Below are positions 31,020 to 40,237 of a stretch of 64,000 bases of DNA, piece by piece (positions within the stretch are counted from its first letter, which is position 1; each line of letters opens with the position of its first letter). The notes beneath the pieces are model-generated. The model did no database searches and was not told where the DNA came from. It saw nothing but the letters and a program-made list of their open reading frames with translations. The stretch is from Sporosarcina sp. BI001-red. Its GTDB lineage: Bacteria > Bacillota > Bacilli > Bacillales_A > Planococcaceae. The stretch covers positions 186,001 through 250,000 of the forward strand of contig NZ_QQAK01000011.1 in NCBI RefSeq assembly GCF_003384035.1, given 5' to 3'. The position numbers and the translations under genes are program-made.

Positions 31020-31098
31020 AGCAATCCCCTTTCCTTGCATGTTCCTACAGTTTACCACATACACTAGGTAACTCCCAACTCACTTCCGACATTACCTA

Positions 31099-31127
31099 TT
31101 GACGGAACTCTCAAACAACGATATGAT
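31099..31127 (+). promoter_or_regulatory. Promoter of the SAM riboswitch transcript
   Basis: TTGACG, a 17-bp spacer and TATGAT. Confidence 0.75.
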
Positions 31128-31160
31128 GTGTTAAATTATTCACACAACTTAATAGTCATT

Positions 31161-31261
31161 CTTATCCAGAGAAGCGTAGGGATCTGGCCCGTCGATGCTT
31201 CAGCAACCAGCCAACCGGTCAGGTGCTACTTCCAGCGGATGTTTGTAGTCCGGCAGATGAG
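31161..31261 (+). promoter_or_regulatory. SAM-I riboswitch (S box)
   Basis: The conserved elements appear in order: CTTATC and AGAG at the 5' side, the GGGATCTGGCCCG segment, GCTTCAGCAACC, AGGTGCTACTTCCAGC, and a closing GATGAG that pairs with CTTATC. It precedes a terminator and two methionine genes. Bound SAM should end transcription. Confidence 0.95.
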
Positions 31262-31284
31262 GAGGAGACAATCATTTAGATGAC

Positions 31285-31317
31285 AAAGCCTTCTTCGTAC
31301 GTTAGAAGGCTTTTTTA
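31285..31317 (+). terminator. Expression-platform terminator of the SAM riboswitch
   Basis: AAAGCCTTCT and AGAAGGCTTT form a 10-bp stem followed by T6. Confidence 0.92.
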
Positions 31318-31363
31318 TTATTCTCTACTTCATTGCTCTGCCGTAAGAAAGGATGATGGGGAA

Positions 31364-33223
31364 ATGAAATTACTGGAGCGTTTAAAAACAGAAGTTCTGA
31401 CAGCGGATGGTGCAATGGGCACGTTACTCTATGCGGAGGGTCTGGATTTTTGCTATGAGCAATTAAATATAGAAAAGCCGGATGTCATTCAAGAGATTCA
31501 TAAACAATATATACATGCAGGCGCGGATATCATCCAAACCAATACCTATAGTGCTAACGCTTATAAACTTGCCCGCTACGGTCTAGAGCATAGGGTAAAA
31601 GAATTCAACGAAGCTGGAATTCATATCGCTAAACGAGCTGCTGCAGCGGGTGGCCAATACGTGCTCGGTACAATCGGTGGAATCCGGAGTATCCGTAAAA
31701 GCGATGCAACGATTGATGAAGTGCTATCCATTGTTCAGCAGCAGGCCGAGCCGTTGCTTGCAGGTGATCCAGACGGATTATTACTGGAAACATACTACGA
31801 CTTTGAAGAGCTATCTGCAGTTGTGAAGCACCTTCGAAAACAAACAGATATTCCACTAATTGCTCAAGTCTCCATGCACGAACCTGGTGTCCTGCAAAAT
31901 GGATTGCAATTAAACGACGCTTTACACCAACTAGAAACATTAGGCGCAGACGTAGTAGGTGTGAATTGCCGGCTCGGCCCGTACCATACGATTCAAGCAT
32001 TTGAAGGAGTCGAACTCCCTAAGAAGGCATTCTTATCTGCGTATCCTAATGCGAGTTTGCTAGACGTCGAAGATGGACGTATCGTCTATGTATCTGAAAC
32101 CGACTATTACGGGCGAGCAGCTCGCTTGTTACGGGATGAAGGTGTGCGATTGATTGGCGGATGTTGCGGAACAACCCCTGCACACATTGTCGCAGTGAAA
32201 TCCCAATTGGCTAATCTTGCCCCCCTTACCGAAAAAACTGTAGTCCCACATAAGCCGATTGTTATACGGGATGCCGAACCGACTCGCTATGAACCTTTGC
32301 ACATAAAGGCTAAACGAGAGCGCACAATCCTCGTTGAGTTAGATACACCGCGACACTTGGAAACTGAAAATTATTTCGAAGGAGCCCGTCAACTTCAAGA
32401 AGCTGGAGCGCATGCTGTGACCATGGCAGATAACTCTCTCGCATCGCCACGGATTAGCAATCTTGCGATGGCATCCCTTGTTAAACATCAAGATGACGTC
32501 CGCCCTCTCGTTCATATCACCTGTAGGGATCATAATTTGATTGGTTTGCAGTCTCATTTAATGGGGCTGGACGCACTTGGCATACATGATGTTTTAGCTG
32601 TTACCGGTGACCCGACTAAGATCGGTGATTTTCCAGGGGCAACAGACGTTTATGATGTCTCTAGCCTCGAGCTCTTCCAGCTCATTAAAAAGCTGAATGA
32701 AGGAATTTCGTTCTCCGGTCGTCCTTTACGAAAAAAGGCGAACTTTTCAGTAGCGGGTGCGTTCAATCCGAATGTCCGAGTCGTAGAACGTGCCGTTAAG
32801 CGTCTTGAGAAAAAGATCGAGTGTGGTGCTGATTATTTCATCACACAACCGGTCTATACGAAAGAAAAAATTATCGAAATCCATGAAGCTGTCAAACATT
32901 TAGATACTCCAATTTTCATCGGAATCATGCCATTGACGAATATTCGTAACGCTGAATTCCTGCATCATGAAGTACCCGGCATCAAGTTGTCTGATGAAGT
33001 GCTAGAGCGCATGAGAGCATGCGGAGATGATCGAGAAGCATCGACTGCGGAAGGCGTACAAATTGCTAGAGAACTTATCGATACAGCCGCATCATTATTT
33101 AATGGAATTTACTTGATTACTCCATTTTTACGGTATGACATGACTGTAGAGCTAGTGCATTATATCAACCAGATTGACGTTGCAAAAGAAAGAGAGGTGC
33201 ACCATGCCACAAGCACAAATTGA
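31364..33223 (+). CDS. yitJ: Bifunctional homocysteine S-methyltransferase / methylenetetrahydrofolate reductase (YitJ)
   Basis: A 619-residue fusion. Residues 1-290 form a homocysteine methyltransferase barrel with zinc-ligand cysteines in GVNCRLG and GGCCGTTPAH. Residues 310-610 form a MetF-like reductase (ITCRDHNLIGLQSHLMGLDA, VTGDPTK, FSVAGAFNP). It supplies 5-methyl-THF and can transfer methyl to homocysteine. The start is the ATG of MKLLERLKTEV; an upstream in-frame ATG lies inside the riboswitch terminator and cannot be the start. It is followed by metH with a 20-nt overlap. Confidence 0.94.
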   Translation: MKLLERLKTEVLTADGAMGTLLYAEGLDFCYEQLNIEKPDVIQEIHKQYIHAGADIIQTNTYSANAYKLARYGLEHRVKEFNEAGIHIAKRAAAAGGQYVLGTIGGIRSIRKSDATIDEVLSIVQQQAEPLLAGDPDGLLLETYYDFEELSAVVKHLRKQTDIPLIAQVSMHEPGVLQNGLQLNDALHQLETLGADVVGVNCRLGPYHTIQAFEGVELPKKAFLSAYPNASLLDVEDGRIVYVSETDYYGRAARLLRDEGVRLIGGCCGTTPAHIVAVKSQLANLAPLTEKTVVPHKPIVIRDAEPTRYEPLHIKAKRERTILVELDTPRHLETENYFEGARQLQEAGAHAVTMADNSLASPRISNLAMASLVKHQDDVRPLVHITCRDHNLIGLQSHLMGLDALGIHDVLAVTGDPTKIGDFPGATDVYDVSSLELFQLIKKLNEGISFSGRPLRKKANFSVAGAFNPNVRVVERAVKRLEKKIECGADYFITQPVYTKEKIIEIHEAVKHLDTPIFIGIMPLTNIRNAEFLHHEVPGIKLSDEVLERMRACGDDREASTAEGVQIARELIDTAASLFNGIYLITPFLRYDMTVELVHYINQIDVAKEREVHHATSTN

Positions 33224-36200
33224 ACAACAACTAAAGAAACGCATTCTCGTGATGGACGGTGCGATGGGCACGATGTTGCAAAATGCTAATTTAACGGCGG
33301 CTGACTTTGGCGGTGAAGAGTATGAAGGTTGCAATGAGTATTTGAACCTGACTAAGCCCGATGTTTTGACTCGGATTCATCGAGAGTACTTAGAGGCTGG
33401 TGCTGATATCATCTGCACGAATACGTTCGGTGGTACTCCTGTCGTGTTAGACGATTATGATTTAGGTAGTGAAGCGGATGTGATCAACCGCCGCGGCGCA
33501 GAACTTGCTCGCGCTGCAGCGAATGAATTTTCTACTTCTGTTCGTCCTCGATTCGTTGCAGGGGCAATGGGTCCGACGACTAAAACACTGTCCGTAACAG
33601 GTGGAATTACGTTTGACCAGTTGGCAGACGATTTCTATGTGCAGGCGAAGGGGTTAATCGACGGGGGCTCGGATCTTCTATTGATGGAAACCAGTCAAGA
33701 CATGCTCAACGTGAAAGCCGGTACGATTGGTATTCGTCGTGCATTTGAAGAAACTGGACGGGAACTCCCAGTGATGATATCTGGAACGATTGAACCGATG
33801 GGTACGACGTTAGCTGGACAAAGTATTGAAGCATTTTACGTTTCTATCGAGCATATTAAACCACTATCTGTCGGCTTGAATTGTGCGACAGGGCCTGAAT
33901 TCATGACAGATCATTTACGTTCTTTGTCAGAACTCGCAACAGGGTTTGTCAGTTGCTATCCAAACGCCGGTTTACCAGACGAGGAAGGTCATTATCATGA
34001 ATCTCCTGAATCACTTTCCAAAAAACTAGAAGGGTTTGCAGAGAAAGGTTGGCTGAATATTGTTGGCGGCTGTTGCGGGACGACACCTGCTCATATTCAA
34101 GCGATCTGTCGTTCAGTAGCTGGGAAAACTCCACGTCCTCTTCCTACTGAAACACATGGACATACTGTCTCAGGAATTGAACCGCTTTTATACGATTCGA
34201 GTATGCGCCCTATCTTAATCGGAGAACGTACCAATGTCATTGGGTCCCGTAAGTTTAAACAGCTTATTGTCGATGGTAAGGTGGAAGAAGCGGCTGAAAT
34301 CGCCCGGGCACAAGTGAAAAACGGTGCACATGTCATTGACGTTTGTCTCGCCAATCCTGATCGTGATGAGTTGACGGACATGACCGATTTCATGAAAGAA
34401 GTTGTAAAAAAGATAAAAGCGCCACTCGTCATTGACTCCACAGACGAAAACGTGATTGAAGAAGCATTGAAATATTCCCAAGGAAAAGCGATTATTAACT
34501 CCATAAATTTAGAAGATGGCGAAGAACGTTTCGATGCTGTAATGCCTATTGTGAAGAAGTACGGGGCAGCAGTTGTTGTAGGTACAATTGATGAAATCGG
34601 AATGGCTGTAACGCGAGAACGTAAATTGGAAATTGCCAAACGATCGTATGATTTACTGACAAACAAGTGGGGACTTGCGCCCGAGGACATTATTTTCGAT
34701 CCACTTGTATTCCCCGTTGGAACAGGCGATGCCCAGTACATCGGCTCCGCTGTTGAGACAATTGAAGGTATCCGTCTGATAAAAGAATACCTCCCGCGAG
34801 CACTTACTGTCCTTGGTGTCAGTAACGTTTCATTCGGACTTCCTCCTGTAGGACGTGAAGTATTGAATGCTGTCTATTTGTATCACTGCACGCAAGCAGG
34901 ATTGGATTACGCGATTGTGAATACAGAAAAGCTAGAGCGCTATGCGTCAATCCCTCAAGCAGAAAACGATATGGCAAATACGTTGTTATTTACAACAACC
35001 GATGAAACGCTTGCGACATTCACTGATTTTTATCGTGGGAAGAAAAAAGAGAAAACAGAAGACGATATCCCAAAAACTGTCCCTGAACGTCTTGCCTATT
35101 ATGTCGTTGAAGGAACAAAAGAAGGTTTGATTCCGGATTTGGACGCAGCAATGATCCAGTATGATGAACCTCTCGATATTATTAACGGCCCCCTTATGCT
35201 GGGTATGGCAGAAGTCGGTCGACTGTTCAATACAAATCAGCTAATTGTTGCTGAAGTGCTCCAGAGTGCAGAAGTTATGAAAGCCTCGGTGTCCTATTTG
35301 GAACAGTTCATGGAGAAAAAAGAGAACGATAACGGTAAAGGTAAAATAGTACTCGCGACTGTTAAAGGGGACGTCCACGATATCGGGAAAAACCTAGTGG
35401 AAATCATATTGAGCAACAATGGTTTCAAAGTTGTGGATATCGGTATTAAAGTGACACCTGCGCAGCTAATTGAAGTCATCCGGACAGAAAAACCAGATAT
35501 TATTGGGCTATCCGGGCTACTTGTGAAATCTGCACAGCAAATGGTTTTGACTGCGCAAGACTTTAAATCTGCAGGAATCGATTTACCTGTAATGGTTGGT
35601 GGTGCTGCACTCACGCGTCGTTTTACGGATACGAAAATTGCACCTGAATACGATGGTCCTGTCATCTATGCTAAAGATGCGATGCAAGGATTGGATCTCG
35701 CGAATCGACTGCAGAGTAATGAAAAAGATGCTTTACTTCTCGAACTTGATCAGCAACTGGAAAAGCGAGTGGCGAATGATGCCATTAAAGCAGCTAAAGC
35801 AACAGAAAAAGGCGGAGTCGCAATTGCAGTTGCTCCCCGTCCAGTGAAAACAGTGCGGACGGATGCTCCTATCTTTGTTCCGAATGATTGTAGGAAACGG
35901 GTGCTACGGGATTACTCAATTTCCCACCTCTCACCTTACGTCAACATGAGGACATTGATTGGACATCATCTGGGACTCCGAGGATTTACGGATTCAACAT
36001 TGCAAAAGCAAGAACCGCGCGCAGTTGAACTGCATGAAATGGTCACTGGATTTTTAGAAGCTGGAAAACTCAGTGCATCAGGTCTGTATCAGTTTTTCCC
36101 TGCTCAAGCAGATGGAGATGATGTAATCATCTATGATCCACAAGATGGAAAAACTGAAATTGAGCGATTTACATTTCCGCGCCAACGACAGGATCCATTC

Positions 36201-36656
36201 CTTTGCTTGGCTGACTATTTAAAACCTGTAGATAGTGGCGAAATGGATTATGTGGCATTTATGCAAGTAACTGCAGGTCATGGAGTCCGGGCAGAAGCGG
36301 TACGGTTGAAAGAAGAAGGCAAATTCCTTGAGAGTCATGCGTTTCAAGCGACTGCGCTTGAACTCGCAGAAGGCTTTGCCGAGCGTGTACACCAAGAGAT
36401 TCGCGACCAATGGGGATTCCCAGATGCCACTGATTTTACGATGAAAGACCGATTTGCAGCGAAATACCAAGGACAGCGATTCTCCTTCGGGTATCCTGCA
36501 TGTCCCAATTTAGAAGATCAGTCGAAGCTGTTCGGGTTGTTAAAGCCGGAAGAAATTGGTGTTCACTTAACAGAAGAGTTCATGATGGAGCCGGAAGCTT
36601 CCGTGTCCGCAATCGTCTTTGCTCATCCAGATGCACGTTACTTCAACGTTGAATAA
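33204..36656 (+). CDS. metH: Cobalamin-dependent methionine synthase
   Basis: A 1150-residue full-length MetH. In order: homocysteine domain (GLNCATG, GGCCGTTPAH), pterin-binding domain (GERTNVIGSRKF), cobalamin cap and binding domain with the cobalt-ligating DVHDIGKNLVEII, and the C-terminal SAM-dependent activation domain (RFSFGYPACPNLEDQ). It methylates homocysteine using 5-methyl-THF and B12. The ATG has GAGAGGTG upstream and lies inside the end of yitJ. The SAM riboswitch controls both. Confidence 0.97.
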   Translation: MPQAQIEQQLKKRILVMDGAMGTMLQNANLTAADFGGEEYEGCNEYLNLTKPDVLTRIHREYLEAGADIICTNTFGGTPVVLDDYDLGSEADVINRRGAELARAAANEFSTSVRPRFVAGAMGPTTKTLSVTGGITFDQLADDFYVQAKGLIDGGSDLLLMETSQDMLNVKAGTIGIRRAFEETGRELPVMISGTIEPMGTTLAGQSIEAFYVSIEHIKPLSVGLNCATGPEFMTDHLRSLSELATGFVSCYPNAGLPDEEGHYHESPESLSKKLEGFAEKGWLNIVGGCCGTTPAHIQAICRSVAGKTPRPLPTETHGHTVSGIEPLLYDSSMRPILIGERTNVIGSRKFKQLIVDGKVEEAAEIARAQVKNGAHVIDVCLANPDRDELTDMTDFMKEVVKKIKAPLVIDSTDENVIEEALKYSQGKAIINSINLEDGEERFDAVMPIVKKYGAAVVVGTIDEIGMAVTRERKLEIAKRSYDLLTNKWGLAPEDIIFDPLVFPVGTGDAQYIGSAVETIEGIRLIKEYLPRALTVLGVSNVSFGLPPVGREVLNAVYLYHCTQAGLDYAIVNTEKLERYASIPQAENDMANTLLFTTTDETLATFTDFYRGKKKEKTEDDIPKTVPERLAYYVVEGTKEGLIPDLDAAMIQYDEPLDIINGPLMLGMAEVGRLFNTNQLIVAEVLQSAEVMKASVSYLEQFMEKKENDNGKGKIVLATVKGDVHDIGKNLVEIILSNNGFKVVDIGIKVTPAQLIEVIRTEKPDIIGLSGLLVKSAQQMVLTAQDFKSAGIDLPVMVGGAALTRRFTDTKIAPEYDGPVIYAKDAMQGLDLANRLQSNEKDALLLELDQQLEKRVANDAIKAAKATEKGGVAIAVAPRPVKTVRTDAPIFVPNDCRKRVLRDYSISHLSPYVNMRTLIGHHLGLRGFTDSTLQKQEPRAVELHEMVTGFLEAGKLSASGLYQFFPAQADGDDVIIYDPQDGKTEIERFTFPRQRQDPFLCLADYLKPVDSGEMDYVAFMQVTAGHGVRAEAVRLKEEGKFLESHAFQATALELAEGFAERVHQEIRDQWGFPDATDFTMKDRFAAKYQGQRFSFGYPACPNLEDQSKLFGLLKPEEIGVHLTEEFMMEPEASVSAIVFAHPDARYFNVE

Positions 36657-36663
36657 CGGACAC

Positions 36664-36711
36664 AAAAGATCCTGCAGTAGAGTGGCTTCACTCCTCTGCA
36701 GGGTCTTTTCT
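36664..36711. terminator. Terminator after metH, bidirectional
   Basis: A long stem (AAAGATCCTGCAG, GAGTG with CACTC, CTGCAGGGTCTTTT) with a small internal loop, T-rich on both sides of the convergent genes metH and cotD. Confidence 0.88.
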
Positions 36712-36715
36712 TACA

Positions 36716-37045
36716 TTATCTTCTTCCCCAAGGCATTGGTCCAGGTCCCATCGGAGGTCGTTGAGAACCCCATTGCCCCATTCCCGGTCCGTAACCAGGC
36801 ATTCCTTGAACTGTCTGCCCCATCATTGTTTCATTCACTTCTGTGTAATAATGGCGAGGGATTTGAACGGTATGTTGGCGGTTTACGTTGACGAACGGAT
36901 GAACTACAGGTAGCTCTTGTGGCGAGAACGTATCGTGGAAGCGGTACTGCGTCGGGCAGATTACTGGTTGTGCCTGATTGTTACAAGGTTGCATTGCTGG
37001 CATTTGTTGTGATCCCATGCAGCGATTGTGATTTTGTTGCATCAT
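36716..37045 (-). CDS. cotD: CotD-family spore coat protein
   Basis: A 109-residue low-complexity protein. The middle (CPTQYRFHDTFSPQELP, VVHPFVNVNRQHTVQIP, HYYTEVNET) matches the CotD coat family, which has paired His-Pro and Asn-His segments. The tail is rich in Gly, Pro and Met (residues 78-109), unlike the short His/Cys tail of B. subtilis CotD. The start is the ATG at 37045 because AGGAGGTGAT lies 8 nt upstream; earlier GTG and ATG codons overlap that site. It supports a spore-forming host. Confidence 0.8.
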   Translation of the reverse strand: MMQQNHNRCMGSQQMPAMQPCNNQAQPVICPTQYRFHDTFSPQELPVVHPFVNVNRQHTVQIPRHYYTEVNETMMGQTVQGMPGYGPGMGQWGSQRPPMGPGPMPWGRR

Positions 37046-37147
37046 CTTCATCACCTCCTCCCTCCATTACATGCAAGTTACCGTTTAGAGCACGGGCTCT
37101 CGCCTTGAAGAAAGTAAAAATGATGAAAGACTTTTCTTCAACTAAAC

Positions 37148-37174
37148 AAAAAGCCTTCCAACAGGAAGGCTTTT
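37148..37174. terminator. Terminator after the 59-residue gene
   Basis: An 11-bp perfect stem (AAAAGCCTTCC with its complement) with a 4-nt loop; it overlaps the stop codon of the upstream minus-strand gene. Confidence 0.85.
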
Positions 37175-37352
37175 ACTGATAGTCTCGAGGGAGTTCGTGC
37201 TCATCGAATCCCATTGCTAAAGGAGGTTCTGGACGATAGTCATGACCTCTACTAAAGTCTGGTGCACCCTCTCCAATCATGTGCAGCATCGCGATGTAAT
37301 CCATGTCGCTACGTAAGTTCATTTCATCTGGATGAATGTTTTGACGTTCCAC
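37173..37352 (-). CDS. Small acidic protein, unknown
   Basis: A 59-residue protein starting MERQNIHPDEMNLRSDM. It is rich in Asp, Glu, His and Pro and lacks a membrane segment. I recognise no family. The GTG start has AAGG 8 nt upstream. A GTG three codons earlier overlaps the site. It lies between cotD and a DCC-family gene and has its own terminator, which supports expression. A spore role is only a guess from the neighbour. Confidence 0.65.
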   Translation of the reverse strand: MERQNIHPDEMNLRSDMDYIAMLHMIGEGAPDFSRGHDYRPEPPLAMGFDEHELPRDYQ

Positions 37353-37573
37353 TTTGATCACCTTCCCTTATTGTAATCACAGGCGGGACAACCAACGGTG
37401 AAGCACTTAGAAGTCAAACAACCAACGTTTTCTCACATATAGTCTAGCACACTATTATTAGAATGAAAACACTATTCAATCTATTGTATGTATATTACGA
37501 ACGCTCTGGATTGTTTCAGCCATTTTGTTTTCGGTTATAGTATCATTACCAAGCATTTTAAGGAGGTTCGTCC

Positions 37574-37966
37574 ATGAAGCGAACGGTGTTATTCGATGGG
37601 GAATGCAACTTTTGTGATGCGAGTGTTCAATTCATTATAAAACGTGATCCGTATGAGTATTTTCAGTTTGCCTCTCTCCAAAGCGAAACGGGTCAGCAAC
37701 TATCTAAAGACTTCGGAGTCCCGGAATATGTAGACAGTTTAGTTCTCATTGAAAAGGGCAAAGCCTATACGAAATCAGGGGCAGCACTGCGTATTGCAAA
37801 GAAGCTTGATGGATTGTGGCATCTTACGTTTTTGTTCATCATCGTGCCATCTCCTATCCGGAATAGCGTCTATGACTTCTTTGCACGCAATCGCTACAAG
37901 TGGTTCGGAAAAAAAGAAGAGGCCTGTATGCTTCCGACGACTTCTGAACGAAAACGTTTCCTATAA
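37574..37966 (+). CDS. DCC-family (DUF393) thiol-oxidoreductase-like protein, YuxK-like
   Basis: A 130-residue protein with the defining start FDGECNFCDASVQFI, in which the CxxC pair resembles thioredoxin. SLQSETGQQL and YTKSGAALRIAKKL are also family-typical. A hydrophobic stretch (LTFLFIIVPSPI, around residue 90) may touch the membrane. Function is unproven; redox activity is inferred from the motif. AAGGAGG lies 8 nt before the ATG. Confidence 0.88.
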   Translation: MKRTVLFDGECNFCDASVQFIIKRDPYEYFQFASLQSETGQQLSKDFGVPEYVDSLVLIEKGKAYTKSGAALRIAKKLDGLWHLTFLFIIVPSPIRNSVYDFFARNRYKWFGKKEEACMLPTTSERKRFL

Positions 37967-37979
37967 TCCCCTTTACTCA

Positions 37980-38018
37980 AACAAAGACGGCACCCATGAT
38001 TCGGGTGCCGTCTTTGTT
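37980..38018. terminator. Bidirectional terminator
   Basis: A 16-bp stem (ACAAAGACGGCACCC with its complement) around a 7-nt loop between convergent genes. Confidence 0.9.
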
Positions 38019-38373
38019 AAGTTAGGAGCTGCTTAAACTCATCCTTTGTAAACGTACGCGAACGTGTAAGGAACCTTTTGCCTTCGACTCCTTCAAGTGA
38101 AAACATACCGCCTCTTCCGTCCACAACATCTATAATCAGCTGAGTATGCTTCCAGTACTCAAATTGACTCCGCAACATATAGAATGGAACACCGCCAATA
38201 GATCCAAGAAGCACATCTTGATCCCCTATAATTAAATCCCCTTCTGGATAACACATAGGTGATGAGCCGTCACAACATCCTCCTGATTGGTGAAACATCA
38301 ACGGACCGTGTTTCTGTTCGAGTTGATTGATCAGCGCTAACGTTGCTTCTGTCGCAATAACCCGCTCTGTCAT
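38017..38373 (-). CDS. DUF779 protein
   Basis: A 118-residue DUF779 protein. The cysteine motif GGCCDGSSPMCYP, and the segment SQFEYWKHTQLIIDVVDGRGGMFSLE, are diagnostic. These genes usually sit beside an aldehyde dehydrogenase, as here, 24 nt downstream of it. The role is unknown; the cysteines suggest metal binding or redox. Confidence 0.88.
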   Translation of the reverse strand: MTERVIATEATLALINQLEQKHGPLMFHQSGGCCDGSSPMCYPEGDLIIGDQDVLLGSIGGVPFYMLRSQFEYWKHTQLIIDVVDGRGGMFSLEGVEGKRFLTRSRTFTKDEFKQLLT

Positions 38374-38397
38374 TTGCTGCTCACCTCTCTAGTTCGC

Positions 38398-39939
38398 TTA
38401 AAAGAATCCTTGCTTCTGTTCACTGTAGCTGACAAGCATATTTTTCGTCTGCTGGTAATGGTCGAGCATCATCAAGTGGTTTTCGCGTCCGATTCCAGAT
38501 GCTTTATACCCACCAAACGCAGAGTGCGCAGGGTAAGTATGGTAACAATTCGTCCATACGCGGCCCGCTTCTATACCACGTCCGAAACGGTACGCCGTAT
38601 TCATATCACGTGTCCATACACCTGACCCAAGTCCGTACAATGTGTCATTTGCGATTTCAAGTGCTTCTTCTTTTGTCTTGAACGTTGTAACTGCAACAAC
38701 GGGTCCAAAGATTTCTTCTTGGAAGATCCGCATCTTATTGTGGCCTTTGAAGACGGTCGGCTTCACGTAATACCCTTCTGCCAAGTCGCCCTCCAACTTA
38801 TTTTGTTCGCCGCCTGTTAGACATTCAGCACCTTCTTGCTTACCGATGTCGAGGTAAGACAAAATCTTCTCAAGCTGCTCTGTAGACGCTTGTGCGCCCA
38901 TCATGACTGTTGGGTCGAGTGGATTCCCGACTTTGATAGCTTCCACACGCGCCAATGCTTTTTCCATGAATTGTTCGTAAATGGATTCTTGAATGAGCGC
39001 ACGTGATGGGCATGTACATACTTCTCCCTGGTTCAATGCAAACATGACAAATCCTTCTACCGCTTTATCAAGGAAGTCGTCGTCTTCTGCCATAACATCT
39101 TCAAAGAAGATATTTGGTGACTTTCCGCCAAGTTCTAGTGTCACTGGAATGGTATTTTGGGATGCGTACTGCATAATCAATCGACCTGTCGTCGTCTCTC
39201 CAGTGAAGGCAATCTTTCCGATTCGTGGATTGGACGCAAGTGGTTTACCTGCTTCCAGACCAAATCCATTCACGACGTTTAATACGCCTGCTGGCAATAA
39301 GTCTTCAATCAATTCAACGAGTACTAAAATTGATGCTGGAGTTTGCTCCGCCGGTTTTAGAATCACGCAGTTACCTGCAGCAAGTGCAGGTGCGAGCTTC
39401 CAAACTGCCATAAGGATTGGGAAGTTCCAAGGGATAATTTGTCCAACGACTCCTATCGGCTCATGAAAATGATAGGCAACCGTATCATTATCAATCTGAC
39501 TGACGCCACCTTCTTGAGCGCGGATCGCTGATGCGAAATACCGGAAGTGGTCAATTGCTAAAGGTAAGTCTGCATTTAGCGTTTCCCTAACTGCTTTCCC
39601 GTTCTCCCACGTTTCTGCTACTGCAAGCATCTCTAGATTTTCTTCAATTCGGTCTGCAATCTTCAAAAGAATATTAGAGCGCTCCGTTACAGAAGTCGTC
39701 CCCCATGCATCCTTTGCGGCATGCGCTGCATCTATTGCAAGTTCAATGTCCTCCGCAGTAGAGCGTGCAACTTGAGTAAACACCTTACCCGTGACCGGAG
39801 TCGGGTTGTCAAAGTATTCCCCATTGACAGGTGCTGTCCATTTACCATTTATGAAGTTATCGTATCGTTCCTTGAAATTCACCTTTGCGCCTTCTGTGTT
39901 AGGGTTTGCATAAACTAAGCTTTCAACTTGTTGTACCAT
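38398..39939 (-). CDS. Aldehyde dehydrogenase family protein (AcoD/AldA-like)
   Basis: A 513-residue NAD-dependent aldehyde dehydrogenase. [11 protein letters not shown] holds the general-base Glu and [11 protein letters not shown] the nucleophilic Cys; [14 protein letters not shown] (FTGETTTG) binds NAD. Overall it resembles acetaldehyde dehydrogenase II. The ATG at 39939 has GGGAGG 7-8 nt upstream; earlier in-frame starts lie outside the family alignment. It is linked with a DUF779 gene, so both likely serve oxidation of a short aldehyde. No sigma-54-type promoter is evident. Confidence 0.93.
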   Translation of the reverse strand: MVQQVESLVYANPNTEGAKVNFKERYDNFINGKWTAPVNGEYFDNPTPVTGKVFTQVARSTAEDIELAIDAAHAAKDAWGTTSVTERSNILLKIADRIEENLEMLAVAETWENGKAVRETLNADLPLAIDHFRYFASAIRAQEGGVSQIDNDTVAYHFHEPIGVVGQIIPWNFPILMAVWKLAPALAAGNCVILKPAEQTPASILVLVELIEDLLPAGVLNVVNGFGLEAGKPLASNPRIGKIAFTGETTTGRLIMQYASQNTIPVTLELGGKSPNIFFEDVMAEDDDFLDKAVEGFVMFALNQGEVCTCPSRALIQESIYEQFMEKALARVEAIKVGNPLDPTVMMGAQASTEQLEKILSYLDIGKQEGAECLTGGEQNKLEGDLAEGYYVKPTVFKGHNKMRIFQEEIFGPVVAVTTFKTKEEALEIANDTLYGLGSGVWTRDMNTAYRFGRGIEAGRVWTNCYHTYPAHSAFGGYKASGIGRENHLMMLDHYQQTKNMLVSYSEQKQGFF

Positions 39940-40156
39940 TTCCATTCCTCCCATTTCTGCAAGTTTAGTAGAAAATTGGTGCATGTACACATTGCACACA
40001 TGAACACTCTATGTTGGATTGTTCTCTAGAATGCATGGTGTATGCGCTTTCATTTGAAAATAAAAAAATTTTGCCTTTCACCACCACTATATCTGACTAG
40101 TCTAACTATTACAATTTTATTCTACTATAGAATTCATGCTTCTAACAATTAATAAC

Positions 40157-40208
40157 TTGTTAACGTCTCGGTAATAATTTGTTCACAATTTCGATTTACA
40201 CTTACTTT
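40157..40208 (+). promoter_or_regulatory. Candidate promoter of htrA with a response-regulator direct repeat
   Basis: TTGTTAAC at 40157 and TTGTTCAC at 40179 are direct repeats 22 bp apart, two helical turns, as OmpR-type regulators prefer. The second overlaps a possible -35 (TTGTTC) with an 18-bp spacer to TACTTT. The rest of the nearly 300-bp gap from the aldehyde dehydrogenase is AT-rich with nothing else I can name. Confidence 0.4.
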
Positions 40209-40237
40209 ATCAACAAAATATAAAGGAGCGATGGACA

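Noticed and set aside
31280..31363. Upstream in-frame ATG for yitJ
   Set aside because: It falls inside the SAM riboswitch terminator hairpin and has no ribosome-binding site; the encoded residues lack homology.
34097..34741. Long antisense frame in metH
   Set aside because: It is a shadow of metH codon structure: no ribosome-binding site, no recognisable domain, opposite to a conserved coding region.
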